Source of the DNA: Rheinheimera baltica DSM 14885
Lineage (GTDB): Bacteria; Pseudomonadota; Gammaproteobacteria; Enterobacterales; Alteromonadaceae
Assembly (NCBI RefSeq): GCF_000425345.1
Contig: NZ_AUDG01000007.1
Location: 1-64,000 of the forward strand
DNA: 64,000 nucleotides
Direction of reading: 5' to 3'
The translations under genes and the position numbers were made by a program. The notes under the pieces were generated by a model. The model worked only from the letters and a program-made list of their open reading frames with translations. It was not told where the DNA came from and ran no database searches. Positions 1-7,606 of this stretch are shown one piece after another. Each line of letters starts with the position of its first letter. Within the stretch, counting starts at the first letter, position 1.

Positions 1-341
1 GGATGAAAAACACCCTGGGATCAGCCAGTCTTGGCGAAACAACTGGAGCCGGCTGAGTGTATTCTTCGACTATCCACCTGAAATCCGGAAGGTTATTTAC
101 ACGACCAACGCGATTGAATCTCTGAATGCCAGCTTGCGGAAAGTGACTAAAACCAGACGTTCATTCCCGAACGACGAAGCCGTGTTAAAACTGCTATATC
201 TGGCTTTACATCAAATTGCGAAGAAGTGGACAATGCCACTTAGGGACTGGAAACCGGCGATGAATCAGTTCATTATCATGTATGGTGACCGTGTATCGCT
301 ATGAGAAACAGCCACTTACACAGAAAATTTTACATACTCTC
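1..341 (+). mobile_element. IS256-family insertion sequence, right part
   Basis: The window opens inside an IS256-type transposase gene. After its stop, positions 311-341 look like the right terminal inverted repeat: an acttacacagaaaattt core, as in the ends of this family (recalled, not searched). The left part lies outside the window, so the target duplication and exact borders cannot be read. It lies immediately left of the prophage gemA gene, so it may have jumped into or replaced the left phage end. Confidence 0.75.
2..304 (+). CDS. IS256-family transposase, C-terminal fragment
   Basis: This is about 100 residues of the C-terminus of an IS256-type (MULE superfamily) DDE transposase, which catalyses copy-out transposition of its IS. 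The reading frame is open from the first base of the window to TGA at 302-304. The stretch TTNAIESLNASLRKVTK near residues 37-53, followed by the RRSFPNDEA and LLYLAL segments, is the family's most conserved C-terminal block and contains the region of the final catalytic glutamate (in AIESLN). The N-terminus and the first two catalytic aspartates lie beyond the left edge. Whether the copy is intact cannot be told. Confidence 0.9.
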   Translation, partial: DEKHPGISQSWRNNWSRLSVFFDYPPEIRKVIYTTNAIESLNASLRKVTKTRRSFPNDEAVLKLLYLALHQIAKKWTMPLRDWKPAMNQFIIMYGDRVSL

Positions 342-394
342 CATACCCGTTTTTTTAGTTGTCATTGGTTTGCCCTCATTAGCTTTAGTAAAAC

Positions 395-988
395 TCAAAC
401 CATTGCACCGTTGGCGCGTTCCCACTTTTCAAGTAATGTCTGGTAATCAATAGTTGGCCATACGTCATAGCCGCGTTTCTGCAGGTCGCTGTACATTAGG
501 CGACGGCACCACTTTTTCAATGCTTCCAACACATGTGTTGCGTCTGAGCCCTCTAACCACTGCACAGATTGAATGCCGGCACCACTATTAATGTGTACTG
601 TTTGCCTAGCTACCCAAGCATTAAGCGCTGTTTCGCTACCGTCGCGGATGAAGTCTGCACGGTGCATAAAGATCCAAATAGCTCTGATTACGCTGCGTTC
701 ATCTTTAGGGCCATCAGCAGTGCTGGGGCTGTACTTCTTACCTGGTTGCTTTTTAGTGGCTTTTTTTGGTTTAAAGCCCAGCTTTTCAAACGCGGCTAAC
801 ACTGCGTGCAGCTCTGGTACCGTCATATTGGTGCAGCTGTTTTTGCCATTGCCGTAGTGTTCTAGGTTTGCGCGGTAGCTGTCATCGTCCATGCTTAGCT
901 GAGTGCGTCCAATATGTATCTTAGCGACCAACAAGCGGCGGGCTTGCGCGGCATCAAAAACACGGCCTTTATTAGCTGTTTGTTTCAT
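395..988 (-). CDS. gemA: GemA/Mu gp16 family regulator (DUF1018)
   Basis: This 197-residue protein resembles Mu GemA/gp16, an early-region protein said to modulate host gene expression and DNA relaxation. The visible family pattern is an N-terminal helix with RRLLVAKIHIGRTQLSMDD and a C-terminal tail rich in Trp and basic residues (ALKKWCRRLMYSDLQKRG). I chose ATG at 988 over a longer start at 1045: it overlaps the upstream stop as ATGA and has an AGAGGGG ribosome site about 10 nt upstream. It is the last gene of the leftward early operon, followed by 53 bp without a gene and then the IS256 end. The function is known only in outline, even in Mu. Confidence 0.8.
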   Translation of the reverse strand: MKQTANKGRVFDAAQARRLLVAKIHIGRTQLSMDDDSYRANLEHYGNGKNSCTNMTVPELHAVLAAFEKLGFKPKKATKKQPGKKYSPSTADGPKDERSVIRAIWIFMHRADFIRDGSETALNAWVARQTVHINSGAGIQSVQWLEGSDATHVLEALKKWCRRLMYSDLQKRGYDVWPTIDYQTLLEKWERANGAMV

Positions 989-1380
989 TGAAGGTTGCCC
1001 CTCTGAATAAAATGCTTCTGCATTTCCAGGCAGCAGGCGTTCCACCCTGCTTTTTGCTGGTCTTTGGCAAATTGTTGCAGCATTTCAACCACCGCTATAA
1101 GAGATCCAAACTCATAATATTTAAGTGGATCATCGTCCTTGTTCCTGCCTCCTACGTGCTCTGCCCATTGTCCCGCTGTCCAATCTGATCGAGGTCTTTT
1201 CAATATTGCTGGTATGGAACAGCTACCTTGTAACTTGATATCAGCAAAAACTCGTTGCACTCGCTCTATCAGCTCTTTCTGCAGCTGTTCTGCATCTGAG
1301 GCAGTAACTGGCCCACCAGGTAATGAAGCTGCAAAGTCGCCAATTTCACTGATAATTAAACGTTCTGCTGTATCTAACAT
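985..1380 (-). CDS. Phage early-operon protein of unknown function
   Basis: This 131-residue soluble protein is not one I recognise. The N-terminal half is helical and acidic, with a stretch around residues 28-50 (DAEQLQKELIERVQRVFADI) that could form an amphipathic helix. The C-terminal half has the sequence WNACCLEMQKHFIQRG. It overlaps gemA by 4 nt (ATGA), so the two are translationally coupled. Similar proteins often sit next to gemA in Mu-like phages, but I cannot assign a role. It is preceded by a hairpin-rich spacer shared with the other side of the HU gene. Confidence 0.7.
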   Translation of the reverse strand: MLDTAERLIISEIGDFAASLPGGPVTASDAEQLQKELIERVQRVFADIKLQGSCSIPAILKRPRSDWTAGQWAEHVGGRNKDDDPLKYYEFGSLIAVVEMLQQFAKDQQKAGWNACCLEMQKHFIQRGNLQ

Positions 1381-1389
1381 ATATTCCTC

Positions 1390-1457
1390 GGCTGCTCATC
1401 AGTACCTGGCCACCGCGCCAGGCAGACATAACCGCTTACGCGGCTATGTTTCGCTTA
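1390..1457 (-). repeat. Hairpin-rich spacer repeat, copy 1 (downstream of HU gene)
   Basis: On the minus strand this spacer starts with the HU stop codon inside TAAGCGAAAC and ends near GGTACTGATGAGCAGCC. The same two ends bound the spacer on the other side of the HU gene (1765-1827), while the middles differ. Two hairpins are visible here: CCTGGC/GCCAGG with a 6-nt loop, and ACATAaCCGC/GCGGcTATGT. It could mark the duplication or insertion of a gene-plus-spacer cassette, or be a processing or termination structure. Confidence 0.5.
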
Positions 1458-1745
1458 GTTAATGGCGTCTGTCAGGGCTTTGGCGGGGGTGAACTTAACT
1501 ACTGTTTTAGCTGCAATCTCAATAGCAGCACCGGTTTGTGGGTTACGGCCAGTACGGGCTGCTTTTTGTGCCACTTTAAGCTTGCCAAGGCCAACCAGTG
1601 CCACTTCGCCGCCGTTTTTTAGCTCGGCTGTTACTACAGACTCCAGGCTATCAAGCCACTTATTTACGTCTGTTTTGCTTACTATACGGTCATGCGTGCC
1701 ATTCATTTTTACGATAATTGCGTCTACTAATTGAGATTTGTTCAT
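1455..1745 (-). CDS. HU/IHF-family DNA-bending protein
   Basis: This 96-residue protein has the full HU fold. Helices span residues 1-40, and the beta-arm motif GRNPQTGAAIEI (about residues 66-77) inserts into the minor groove, followed by FTPAKALTDAIN. HU and IHF bend DNA, and Mu transposition uses host HU and IHF to build the transpososome and to act at the early promoter. A phage-borne copy in the early operon may serve the same purpose; that is inference. The N-terminal third (residues 14-36, including THDRIVSKTDVNKWLDSLE) departs from housekeeping HU, so this is a divergent phage type. Near-identical spacer ends flank the gene on both sides. Confidence 0.9.
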   Translation of the reverse strand: MNKSQLVDAIIVKMNGTHDRIVSKTDVNKWLDSLESVVTAELKNGGEVALVGLGKLKVAQKAARTGRNPQTGAAIEIAAKTVVKFTPAKALTDAIN

Positions 1746-1764
1746 GTTTCACCTTTATATTGTT

Positions 1765-1827
1765 GGCTTGCTCTTCAGTACCGGGTCGCTACTTCCGATA
1801 GACGCCCGTTGCCGGACGTTTCGCTTA
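1765..1827 (-). repeat. Hairpin-rich spacer repeat, copy 2 (upstream of HU gene)
   Basis: This is the spacer between the DUF2528 gene and the HU gene. On the minus strand it begins with TAAGCGAAAC, which includes the DUF2528 stop codon, and ends GGTACTGAAGAGCAAGCC. The ends match the copy at 1390-1457; the interior differs. Confidence 0.5.
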
Positions 1828-2205
1828 GATAGTTAATTCTGTCAGCTCAAGCGAGTCGTAATCTGGTGCTTCCACACTGGCGGCAATTACACGAATGCCA
1901 GGCTTTTCCGGCCAACCTTCTTCTTGAGTAAGATCTCTGCTCCAAGCTGCCCCTGCTTCTGTATTTGATTTACCAAAGTGGACTCCATCGTGGGAAAGCA
2001 TTGCATTGATAAAATACAAACCTGCTAAACGGATAACTACACGCACATGCGATCCGTTTTCTTGATCAATTCTGTCATCCGAAAAACACCAAAATTGGTT
2101 AATTTCCCTAGCCAGTTCTGGCGTTAAAATCTCGTGGTCAACTTCAAGTGTTACCTCGTAGTCTTTCCAGTCGTCTTTTACTTTGTACGTTTTGATATTA
2201 CTCAT
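1825..2205 (-). CDS. DUF2528 family phage protein
   Basis: This 126-residue protein is of unknown function. The N-terminal pattern (KTYKVKDDWKDYEVTLEVDH, then ELAREINQFW, and RVVIRLAGLYFINA) matches the DUF2528 family as I recall it, which is found almost only in phages and integrated elements. The C-terminus around GWPEKPGIRVIAASVEAPDYDSLELTEL looks like a small beta-rich fold. The start overlaps the DUF2786 stop by 4 nt. It is part of the accessory segment of the early operon, where non-essential establishment or host-takeover genes usually lie. Confidence 0.75.
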   Translation of the reverse strand: MSNIKTYKVKDDWKDYEVTLEVDHEILTPELAREINQFWCFSDDRIDQENGSHVRVVIRLAGLYFINAMLSHDGVHFGKSNTEAGAAWSRDLTQEEGWPEKPGIRVIAASVEAPDYDSLELTELTI

Positions 2206-2885
2206 ACTCTGCTCCCAATTTTGCCTTGCTCTGCACCATTAACACCGGCATTTAGTCTTACGTTCTGGCCCGCACCGTGCCCTTCAAAAAAGGCGCTGAC
2301 ATCACGCTTTTTATCCTGAGTAAGGCGCACTTCAGCCTTTTCCAGCCTGGTGAAGTGCTTTTGCTTGTAAAGCTGGATCAAGTTTTGTTCTTCTTCCGTG
2401 GGTACCAGATTGTGTACCTGGCGGCGCACGGCACTTATCCAGCCTTCGGCAAACAAATCTGCCCGGTTGGTTTTAGTGGTTAGCTTCAGCCGTTTATTCA
2501 GGCTTAGCAGGTATGCCTTGCGGGCTTTAACCAGTTGCGGGGCCAGTACTTCATAGCAGTAGGTACCAATTTCAACCCGGTCAGCAGGTCCAATAAATAT
2601 CACCGTTGCACCTATGTCGCGCTTCCAAGACAAAATAGCCTTTAAGCCAAAGGCGCTTGTAATGCAGCCGGTTAGCAAATTAGCCCATAGTGGTTGCTTA
2701 TCAGCCGCGTTAGCCCGCTTAATTTCCCGCTGGGTTACCTCTGACAACTTAACTTCCTGCTCACTTAACTGGTGCTCTTGCATCAGTTTTTGCGCCAGGC
2801 GCAGCGCGTTCGCTGCTTCGTGTTCGTTACCGCTTTTGGCCAGGGCCAGCAGCTTTTTAATTTTGCTTAAAATGCGTTCATCCAT
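2202..2885 (-). CDS. DUF2786 domain protein
   Basis: This 227-residue protein has a DUF2786 N-terminus: ILSKIKKLLALAKSGNEHEA at residues 4-23, then ANALRLAQKLMQEH. A C-terminal part (about residues 60-180) contains the WANLLTGCITSAFGLKAI segment typical of the phage version. DUF2786 proteins are common in transposable phages and plasmids, and their biochemical role is not known. The C-terminal third is basic and helical (QLYKQKHFTRLEKAEVRLTQDKK), which would suit nucleic acid or protein binding. It is coupled to the downstream DUF2528 gene by overlap. Confidence 0.8.
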   Translation of the reverse strand: MDERILSKIKKLLALAKSGNEHEAANALRLAQKLMQEHQLSEQEVKLSEVTQREIKRANAADKQPLWANLLTGCITSAFGLKAILSWKRDIGATVIFIGPADRVEIGTYCYEVLAPQLVKARKAYLLSLNKRLKLTTKTNRADLFAEGWISAVRRQVHNLVPTEEEQNLIQLYKQKHFTRLEKAEVRLTQDKKRDVSAFFEGHGAGQNVRLNAGVNGAEQGKIGSRV

Positions 2886-2888
2886 GGC

Positions 2889-3137
2889 TTAATCCTCGTC
2901 GACTGTGTAATCAGGGTGCTGCGTAACAACCAGCTGCACCTGTGTTTTTGGGCGGTCTTCAATCCAGCTTCCTAACCACGTTGGCAGGTGGTTGTCGCCA
3001 GAGCTGTCCAGGTATTCCAGCGACGAACGCACCATATGCGCGAACGTGGGCGACTCACTGGCTATTTTCAGCAGCAGCTCGTTGTCATACTCGCCATCCA
3101 GCAGCGAAATTTGGTCTATTGCAGCAACTGCGCTCAT
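2889..3137 (-). CDS. Small acidic phage protein, unknown
   Basis: This 82-residue protein has a strongly acidic C-terminus (TQHPDYTVDED). I do not recognise a family. Its start overlaps the stop of the upstream DUF3164 gene (ATGA), and the 3-nt gap to DUF2786 keeps it in the same transcript. The net charge and small size would fit a DNA mimic or binding partner, but nothing in the sequence proves that. Confidence 0.65.
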   Translation of the reverse strand: MSAVAAIDQISLLDGEYDNELLLKIASESPTFAHMVRSSLEYLDSSGDNHLPTWLGSWIEDRPKTQVQLVVTQHPDYTVDED

Positions 3138-3760
3138 AACGACACCGCCGCTAAGTCCAGGGGAATAGGCTTGTACTGGTCGCTGTCGCCAATACGCTCA
3201 TACAGACGAACATACGCCTTGCTGCCAATAACTTGGATGGCTTCACCAATGGCTGTCATAGCGCGCAGCCAGCGTTCGTCCTTTATATCCAGGCGGCGCA
3301 GGCCCAACACGCGGCCTGTGCTTATGTTGCCTTGCTTGTCAGTGTCAAAAGCGCCGTTCACAATGGCTTTAAGTTCAGCACTGGCGCTGGCTGTCCAGTC
3401 TTTCAGGCACTCGTCAATTAACGCTTTGGCGGCCTGCAGGCGTTCGTCAAAGGTGATCGTCTCTGATATAGAGCGCTGAACCTTGTAGCGGCCATCGTAG
3501 GAATACAGCGTAATGTTGCCCTTTTTACCGCCCACAACCGCTTCGTACTGCTCTGCAGACAGCTGAATAAATGCGGCGATATCAGCAAAAGAAGCCTGTT
3601 TAAATGCTGCCAGTTGCTGGTTAAGTGCCACGCCTTTGGTAATGAGTTCTTTAACCAATGCATCGCGGGTTTTATCAATGGGCTTCATCAGGCGGTCATG
3701 CGTCAGGTTGCCTTTGGCATCCATCCAATAACCCTCTGGAATAGCGGTTTGTTCAGTCAT
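3134..3760 (-). CDS. DUF3164 family protein
   Basis: This 208-residue protein is DUF3164, a family characteristic of Mu-like phage early operons. The N-terminal signature is clear (IPEGYWMDAKGNLTHDRLMKP at about residues 8-28, then IDKTRDALVKEL). The middle has YSYDGRYKVQRSI, and the C-terminus ends in a short segment after LRRLDIKDERWLRAM. In related phages it lies close downstream of the B gene, as here. Its biochemical function is not established. Both ends overlap neighbours by 4 nt. Confidence 0.85.
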   Translation of the reverse strand: MTEQTAIPEGYWMDAKGNLTHDRLMKPIDKTRDALVKELITKGVALNQQLAAFKQASFADIAAFIQLSAEQYEAVVGGKKGNITLYSYDGRYKVQRSISETITFDERLQAAKALIDECLKDWTASASAELKAIVNGAFDTDKQGNISTGRVLGLRRLDIKDERWLRAMTAIGEAIQVIGSKAYVRLYERIGDSDQYKPIPLDLAAVSL

Positions 3761-4425
3761 TGCTGTACTCCTGAATTTAACGTGTGAATGTGCTGCAGGT
3801 CGGTACGGATATCCGTTAAAACGCTGCTTATGCTGTCTTCAAAAAGTGGTGAAAGGCGCTCAAGTACTTGCTGCTTTAGCTCGTAGTTGGCCAATACTAT
3901 GCGCGTGGGGGGCGTAATTTCAGCGGTGGGTTCGCTTTGTGCTTCTGTTTTGTTTAGCACGCTTCCTGCTGCAGGTATGTGATAAATACCATTTGCCCAT
4001 TTCTTTATGTGGCCATTACTTTTCAGTTTTTCCAGCAATTGAACCGCTTCTTGGCGGCCAATATGCATCTTGTCTGAAACAGCTTTTCCACTTAAACCAA
4101 AGCTACCCGCTTCTTCTATCAGGCTAAACGCATAGCAGTGTTGCTGAGAATAATCAGATCCTGATAATGGCGATTGCACTACAGGCGCGTTTACCATCTG
4201 GCGCAAGTAATTCACCCCAGCAGGCAACATGACATAAAGATGCGACGTACCTATATGCTTAATACGCAGGTATTTCAGCTCTGCCAACTTGTCCAACATA
4301 CTTTTAGCAAGCACAATTTCCAGCTTCAGGTGGCGTGCCACAGAGGTCACGGTTTCTTGTGCGTCTATCTTTTTAAACACCTGCAGCACCTGCCGCTGCA
4401 GTTTTGTTAGCTCTGGCTGGTTCAT
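3757..4425 (-). CDS. Protein with two winged-helix-like domains
   Basis: This 222-residue protein appears to have two winged-HTH-like units. One spans about residues 5-68 (QRQVLQVFKKI, TSVARHLKLE, KLAELKYLRIK); the second spans about 95-150 (YAFSLIEEAGSFGLSGKAVSDKM split by a turn, then LLEKLKSNGHIKKW). A linker and a helical tail (EQ-rich, 175-222) follow. Two tandem wHTH domains suggest DNA binding. It is one of the few candidates in this phage for a middle or late regulator, since no Mor/C-type activator is visible. This role is inferred. Confidence 0.65.
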   Translation of the reverse strand: MNQPELTKLQRQVLQVFKKIDAQETVTSVARHLKLEIVLAKSMLDKLAELKYLRIKHIGTSHLYVMLPAGVNYLRQMVNAPVVQSPLSGSDYSQQHCYAFSLIEEAGSFGLSGKAVSDKMHIGRQEAVQLLEKLKSNGHIKKWANGIYHIPAAGSVLNKTEAQSEPTAEITPPTRIVLANYELKQQVLERLSPLFEDSISSVLTDIRTDLQHIHTLNSGVQQ

Positions 4426-4688
4426 GCCGGTATCTCCAATACGTCAGCCGCCCAGGTTACAAGGCACTCATGAAACAAGGCGGCGTAAATGTTTTCTGTA
4501 ATGCCCCGGCTACCGCGAACGCATATCACCGTGGCGCCTTGGGGGAACTTGTGCGGCCGTTCAATGCTAATTACCGGGCGGGTGTTGCCCAGGGCAACAT
4601 CTGTTACCTGGTAGCCGCTTTTGGCCAGCTTGTGCACCGCAATTTGTGCGGTATACAGCGCGTGCTTAATCTTGTCAGTGCTATTCAC
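4422..4688 (-). CDS. Small conserved early phage protein, unknown
   Basis: This 88-residue protein follows the B gene directly (1-nt gap) and overlaps the next gene by 4 nt. It contains DKIKHALYTAQIAVHKLAKSG at the N-terminus and a conserved-looking RPVISIERPHKFPQGATV segment. I do not recognise a named domain. Its fixed place behind B suggests an accessory of transposition or replication, which is inference only. Confidence 0.65.
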   Translation of the reverse strand: MNSTDKIKHALYTAQIAVHKLAKSGYQVTDVALGNTRPVISIERPHKFPQGATVICVRGSRGITENIYAALFHECLVTWAADVLEIPA

Positions 4689-4689
4689 G

Positions 4690-5844
4690 TTACACCTCCA
4701 ACACCAGTGGGCCGGTTACCGTTGGCGCGCCTAAATCGGCGGCCAGGTTAAGGGCGGCGGTAAGCACGTTATGAATGGCCAGCGGGTACAACACACTAAA
4801 GTTGCCGCTGCCGGTAAGCTTGGTGCGCAGCGCGTTAATGGCGCTGTCGTCCATTACCTCTGTAAGTGCTTTGCCAGCCAGCTTAAAGCGGTGTGTTAAA
4901 TAGCCTTCCAGCTCTAAATCCAACGGTTGCAACTGTATTACTTCGCAGCGTTGCACCACTTCACGCACGGCGGGGTTGCGCTCGTCCAGCTTTTGCGCCA
5001 GTTCGCTCTGGCCAATAAGCACTATGCCCAGCAGCTTGTTAAAGCCGTCTTCCAGCTCGAAAAAGCGTTTTAAGTGCTTAAGTGTTGGTATTGGCAGGCC
5101 GTGTGCTTCTTCAATAATCAACAAATGGCGGTTGCCAGCACGGTGCGACTCACGCAGCGTGTTATGCACCTGCCTAAAACGTGCTTCAGGGCTGCGTTTA
5201 GCCGCAGTACCGGGGGCAACAGTGGCCATAATGGCCTCGGCAATGTGGGCGGCTTTAAGCGTTTTGCCTTTAATGTCGTTGTCTTCCATGCCCAGTACAT
5301 AAGGCTCAATTACAATAATTTGCTGGTTGTCGCGGTTGATCCATTCAATAAGGTCGCGCCGCAACGTGCTTTTACCTGCACCACTTTCGCCTACTACCGC
5401 CATAAAGCCACCGTGGCGGGCCGTTTGGCGCAGTGCTTCACGTACATAGCGGCTTTCGCTGGTTAAAAACACTTCTTCGCTGCTGCGCACTTCGTCAAAC
5501 GGGTTACGGCCTAATACAAAATGACGTTTCGCGGCTGGTGTTAGTTGTTGTTTACGTAGTAGCATTAGTTGGTCCTCCACGGACTGGTCGTTTTTACGAT
5601 CAGGGGCTGCTGGTACCAGCCCCGTTTCTTCTTCAAGTGCCTGGTCTGCGTCATGCTGGGCAACGCCCCGCGCAACCAGAAAATCAGATGTGTTTTCAAT
5701 CAAGTACTTCATACCTGCCGCTTTACGCGGAAACTGGCCATGGTTCACCAGCTGCGCCACAGCAGCGGGGCTTAACCCCAGGTGGCGCGCCAGTTCGGCC
5801 TGGCTTTCGTTTATGTCCTGCAGTAGTTTTTTCAGCTTCAGCAT
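4690..5844 (-). CDS. Transposition target-selection ATPase (MuB/TnpB-like)
   Basis: This 384-residue AAA+ ATPase is the partner of the transposase. In Mu, B polymerises on target DNA in the ATP state, delivers target to the transpososome, stimulates A and gives target immunity. Residues 14-37 form an N-terminal HTH (SQAELARHLGLSPAAVAQLV). Walker A is GESGAGKST at 152-160 and Walker B is LLIIEEAH at 241-248. The segment after it, IPTLKHLKRFFELED, resembles the helical part seen in MuB, TniB and ExeA-like ATPases. It starts at the transposase stop (1-nt overlap), so the two are coupled. It is longer than MuB (312 aa). Confidence 0.92.
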   Translation of the reverse strand: MLKLKKLLQDINESQAELARHLGLSPAAVAQLVNHGQFPRKAAGMKYLIENTSDFLVARGVAQHDADQALEEETGLVPAAPDRKNDQSVEDQLMLLRKQQLTPAAKRHFVLGRNPFDEVRSSEEVFLTSESRYVREALRQTARHGGFMAVVGESGAGKSTLRRDLIEWINRDNQQIIVIEPYVLGMEDNDIKGKTLKAAHIAEAIMATVAPGTAAKRSPEARFRQVHNTLRESHRAGNRHLLIIEEAHGLPIPTLKHLKRFFELEDGFNKLLGIVLIGQSELAQKLDERNPAVREVVQRCEVIQLQPLDLELEGYLTHRFKLAGKALTEVMDDSAINALRTKLTGSGNFSVLYPLAIHNVLTAALNLAADLGAPTVTGPLVLEV

Positions 5845-7604
5845 TACTCACCCCCTACAACGCGCAGCGCCGCGGCCGGTTTAAGCAGTTGCTGGGCAAT
5901 ACCTTCCAGCGCATCTTCTTTTGCGCCCTGTGGGAAGCGTTGCACCAGCCAGGCAAAATGCTCTGGCGTCCACTTGCTGCCCAGGCGTTCGCGCAGGCGC
6001 ATTGCCAGTTCAACGGTTTGTAATACTGGTGTTTCAACAGTCGGGGCTTTAAGCGTGTGTTCAGTACCACGGCGCGGCATATACGTAGGCAGCTCGGCGT
6101 CATCCAGCGGCTTGTAAGGGTTAAACCGGCCTGCTAGTGGTATGGCTTTGGCTTTACGGGCTGCATCTACCTCAGCAGCCGTACTGCTACCTGTCATTAG
6201 CTTGTCAATGTCGGCCTTGGCCGTTTGCGTTGGGGTATTCGCCTGGCTGGCGTAGCCTTCGCCATATACCGCCGAACTGGTTGCAAAGCCAAACTCGTTT
6301 TTTTCCACCCTAGGTAGTACATAGAACACTTCGTTGCCGTCAATGTCCTGTGTAACCAGCTGTGCGGCATCAGTGCGCCACGGGTTACGGGTAATAAGCA
6401 CAGTTTGGCCAACCATAATCATTGGCACATCGCTAACGTCGTACTGTTCACCACCAAAGTTAACGCGCAGCTTAGGTGTTACTTTACGTTCTTCCGGTGT
6501 GGCCACAGCCAGTTCACGGCATACCGCAATGCTGGGTGCTTTAATAAGTTGTACTGCAGTAATGCGCATCCACACATTGCTGCGGGTATCGCCAGTGCGG
6601 CTGTGCTTAGCGGTAGCGTTAAACACCGCGCGCCACTGTGCTGCCAGCATGTTTAATTCGGCTAAATCGGCTACTGGCCTAAAGCGCAGGCCGCTTTCAA
6701 ACTTGCGCTCAATAATGTTACGGGCGTTTTCAACCTGGCCTGTGGCCCTTGCATTGCCTGCGGCGTGGGCCAGTGCCTGAATGCCTAATGCCTTACACAG
6801 GTTTTTCGCCATAGCACTGGTGTTAGCGCTGCCAGGGTCCATATACAGTATGCGTGGCACACCGTGCAGCATATCGGCACCGCCGCGCTCCTGCATGGCG
6901 TTTATCAGTACGTTGCATAGGTTCTCGCCGCTTTCAGCGCCCATTACGTATTCCACGTAAATCCAGCCGCTGGCGTGGTCTGTTATTTCGTAGCTCCACA
7001 CTCGGTCAGCCATTACACGCGCCACATTCGCTGGTTTGTTTTTGTAAAACTCGGCGCCATCCATTACGTGCAGGCCGTTTGGGCCCTTGTTCGGCTTTAA
7101 GTAGTACAACACGCACAAGCTGGCATCTATTTGCCACACGTGGTTAGGGTGCAGGCTGGCCATTTCCACGTGTGGATCTGGCTGGCTTAACTGTTCAGGG
7201 TGCACACCATAGCTGCGCATAGCGCGGCGTATGGCGTCGTAACTAAGTGGCTGCACTTCGCCGGTGTCGGTGTTAACACGCTCTGCCTGCAGCAGGCCGT
7301 TAGCGCGCAGGTGATCAACGGCATCATTAAGGCTATACAGGCGTTTGTTATTGCCGCGGCGGCTTTCCATCATTACCCCGGCAATTAACAGTGCTTCGTC
7401 ACGGGTTAAACCGTGCTGGCCATTGTCGCTGCGGCGCTTACGTGGGGCTTTAACCGTTAACGTGGCTAACTTGCGGTGCACGGTGGCCTTGCTTAGCTGC
7501 AGTTCTGCAGCTGCAGCGTCTATTAGCTCACCCTTAGCGCCGTGGCCTGCACTGCGCACCGCTTTGGCCAGTGCCGTTATGCGTTCATTAATAACCGGGT
7601 TCAT
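5844..7604 (-). CDS. Mu-like phage transposase A (DDE)
   Basis: This 586-residue transposase catalyses integration and replicative transposition of the phage. The N-terminal HTH is at about residues 31-50 (AAAELQLSKATVHRKLATL), followed by a second DNA-binding region to about 145. The rve-type catalytic core has D160 (HVWQIDAS), D256 (LYMDPGSAN) and E292 (GQVENARNIIER), a D,D(35)E arrangement. The C-terminal Mu-transposase beta-barrel covers about 370-430 (KVTPKLRVNFGGEQYDVSDV). It is shorter than MuA (663 aa) and closer in size to the BcepMu and Tn552-like branch. It lies 2 nt behind the upstream gene in the leftward early operon. All catalytic residues are present, so it should be active. 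Confidence 0.95.
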   Translation of the reverse strand: MNPVINERITALAKAVRSAGHGAKGELIDAAAAELQLSKATVHRKLATLTVKAPRKRRSDNGQHGLTRDEALLIAGVMMESRRGNNKRLYSLNDAVDHLRANGLLQAERVNTDTGEVQPLSYDAIRRAMRSYGVHPEQLSQPDPHVEMASLHPNHVWQIDASLCVLYYLKPNKGPNGLHVMDGAEFYKNKPANVARVMADRVWSYEITDHASGWIYVEYVMGAESGENLCNVLINAMQERGGADMLHGVPRILYMDPGSANTSAMAKNLCKALGIQALAHAAGNARATGQVENARNIIERKFESGLRFRPVADLAELNMLAAQWRAVFNATAKHSRTGDTRSNVWMRITAVQLIKAPSIAVCRELAVATPEERKVTPKLRVNFGGEQYDVSDVPMIMVGQTVLITRNPWRTDAAQLVTQDIDGNEVFYVLPRVEKNEFGFATSSAVYGEGYASQANTPTQTAKADIDKLMTGSSTAAEVDAARKAKAIPLAGRFNPYKPLDDAELPTYMPRRGTEHTLKAPTVETPVLQTVELAMRLRERLGSKWTPEHFAWLVQRFPQGAKEDALEGIAQQLLKPAAALRVVGGE

Positions 7605-7606
7605 AA

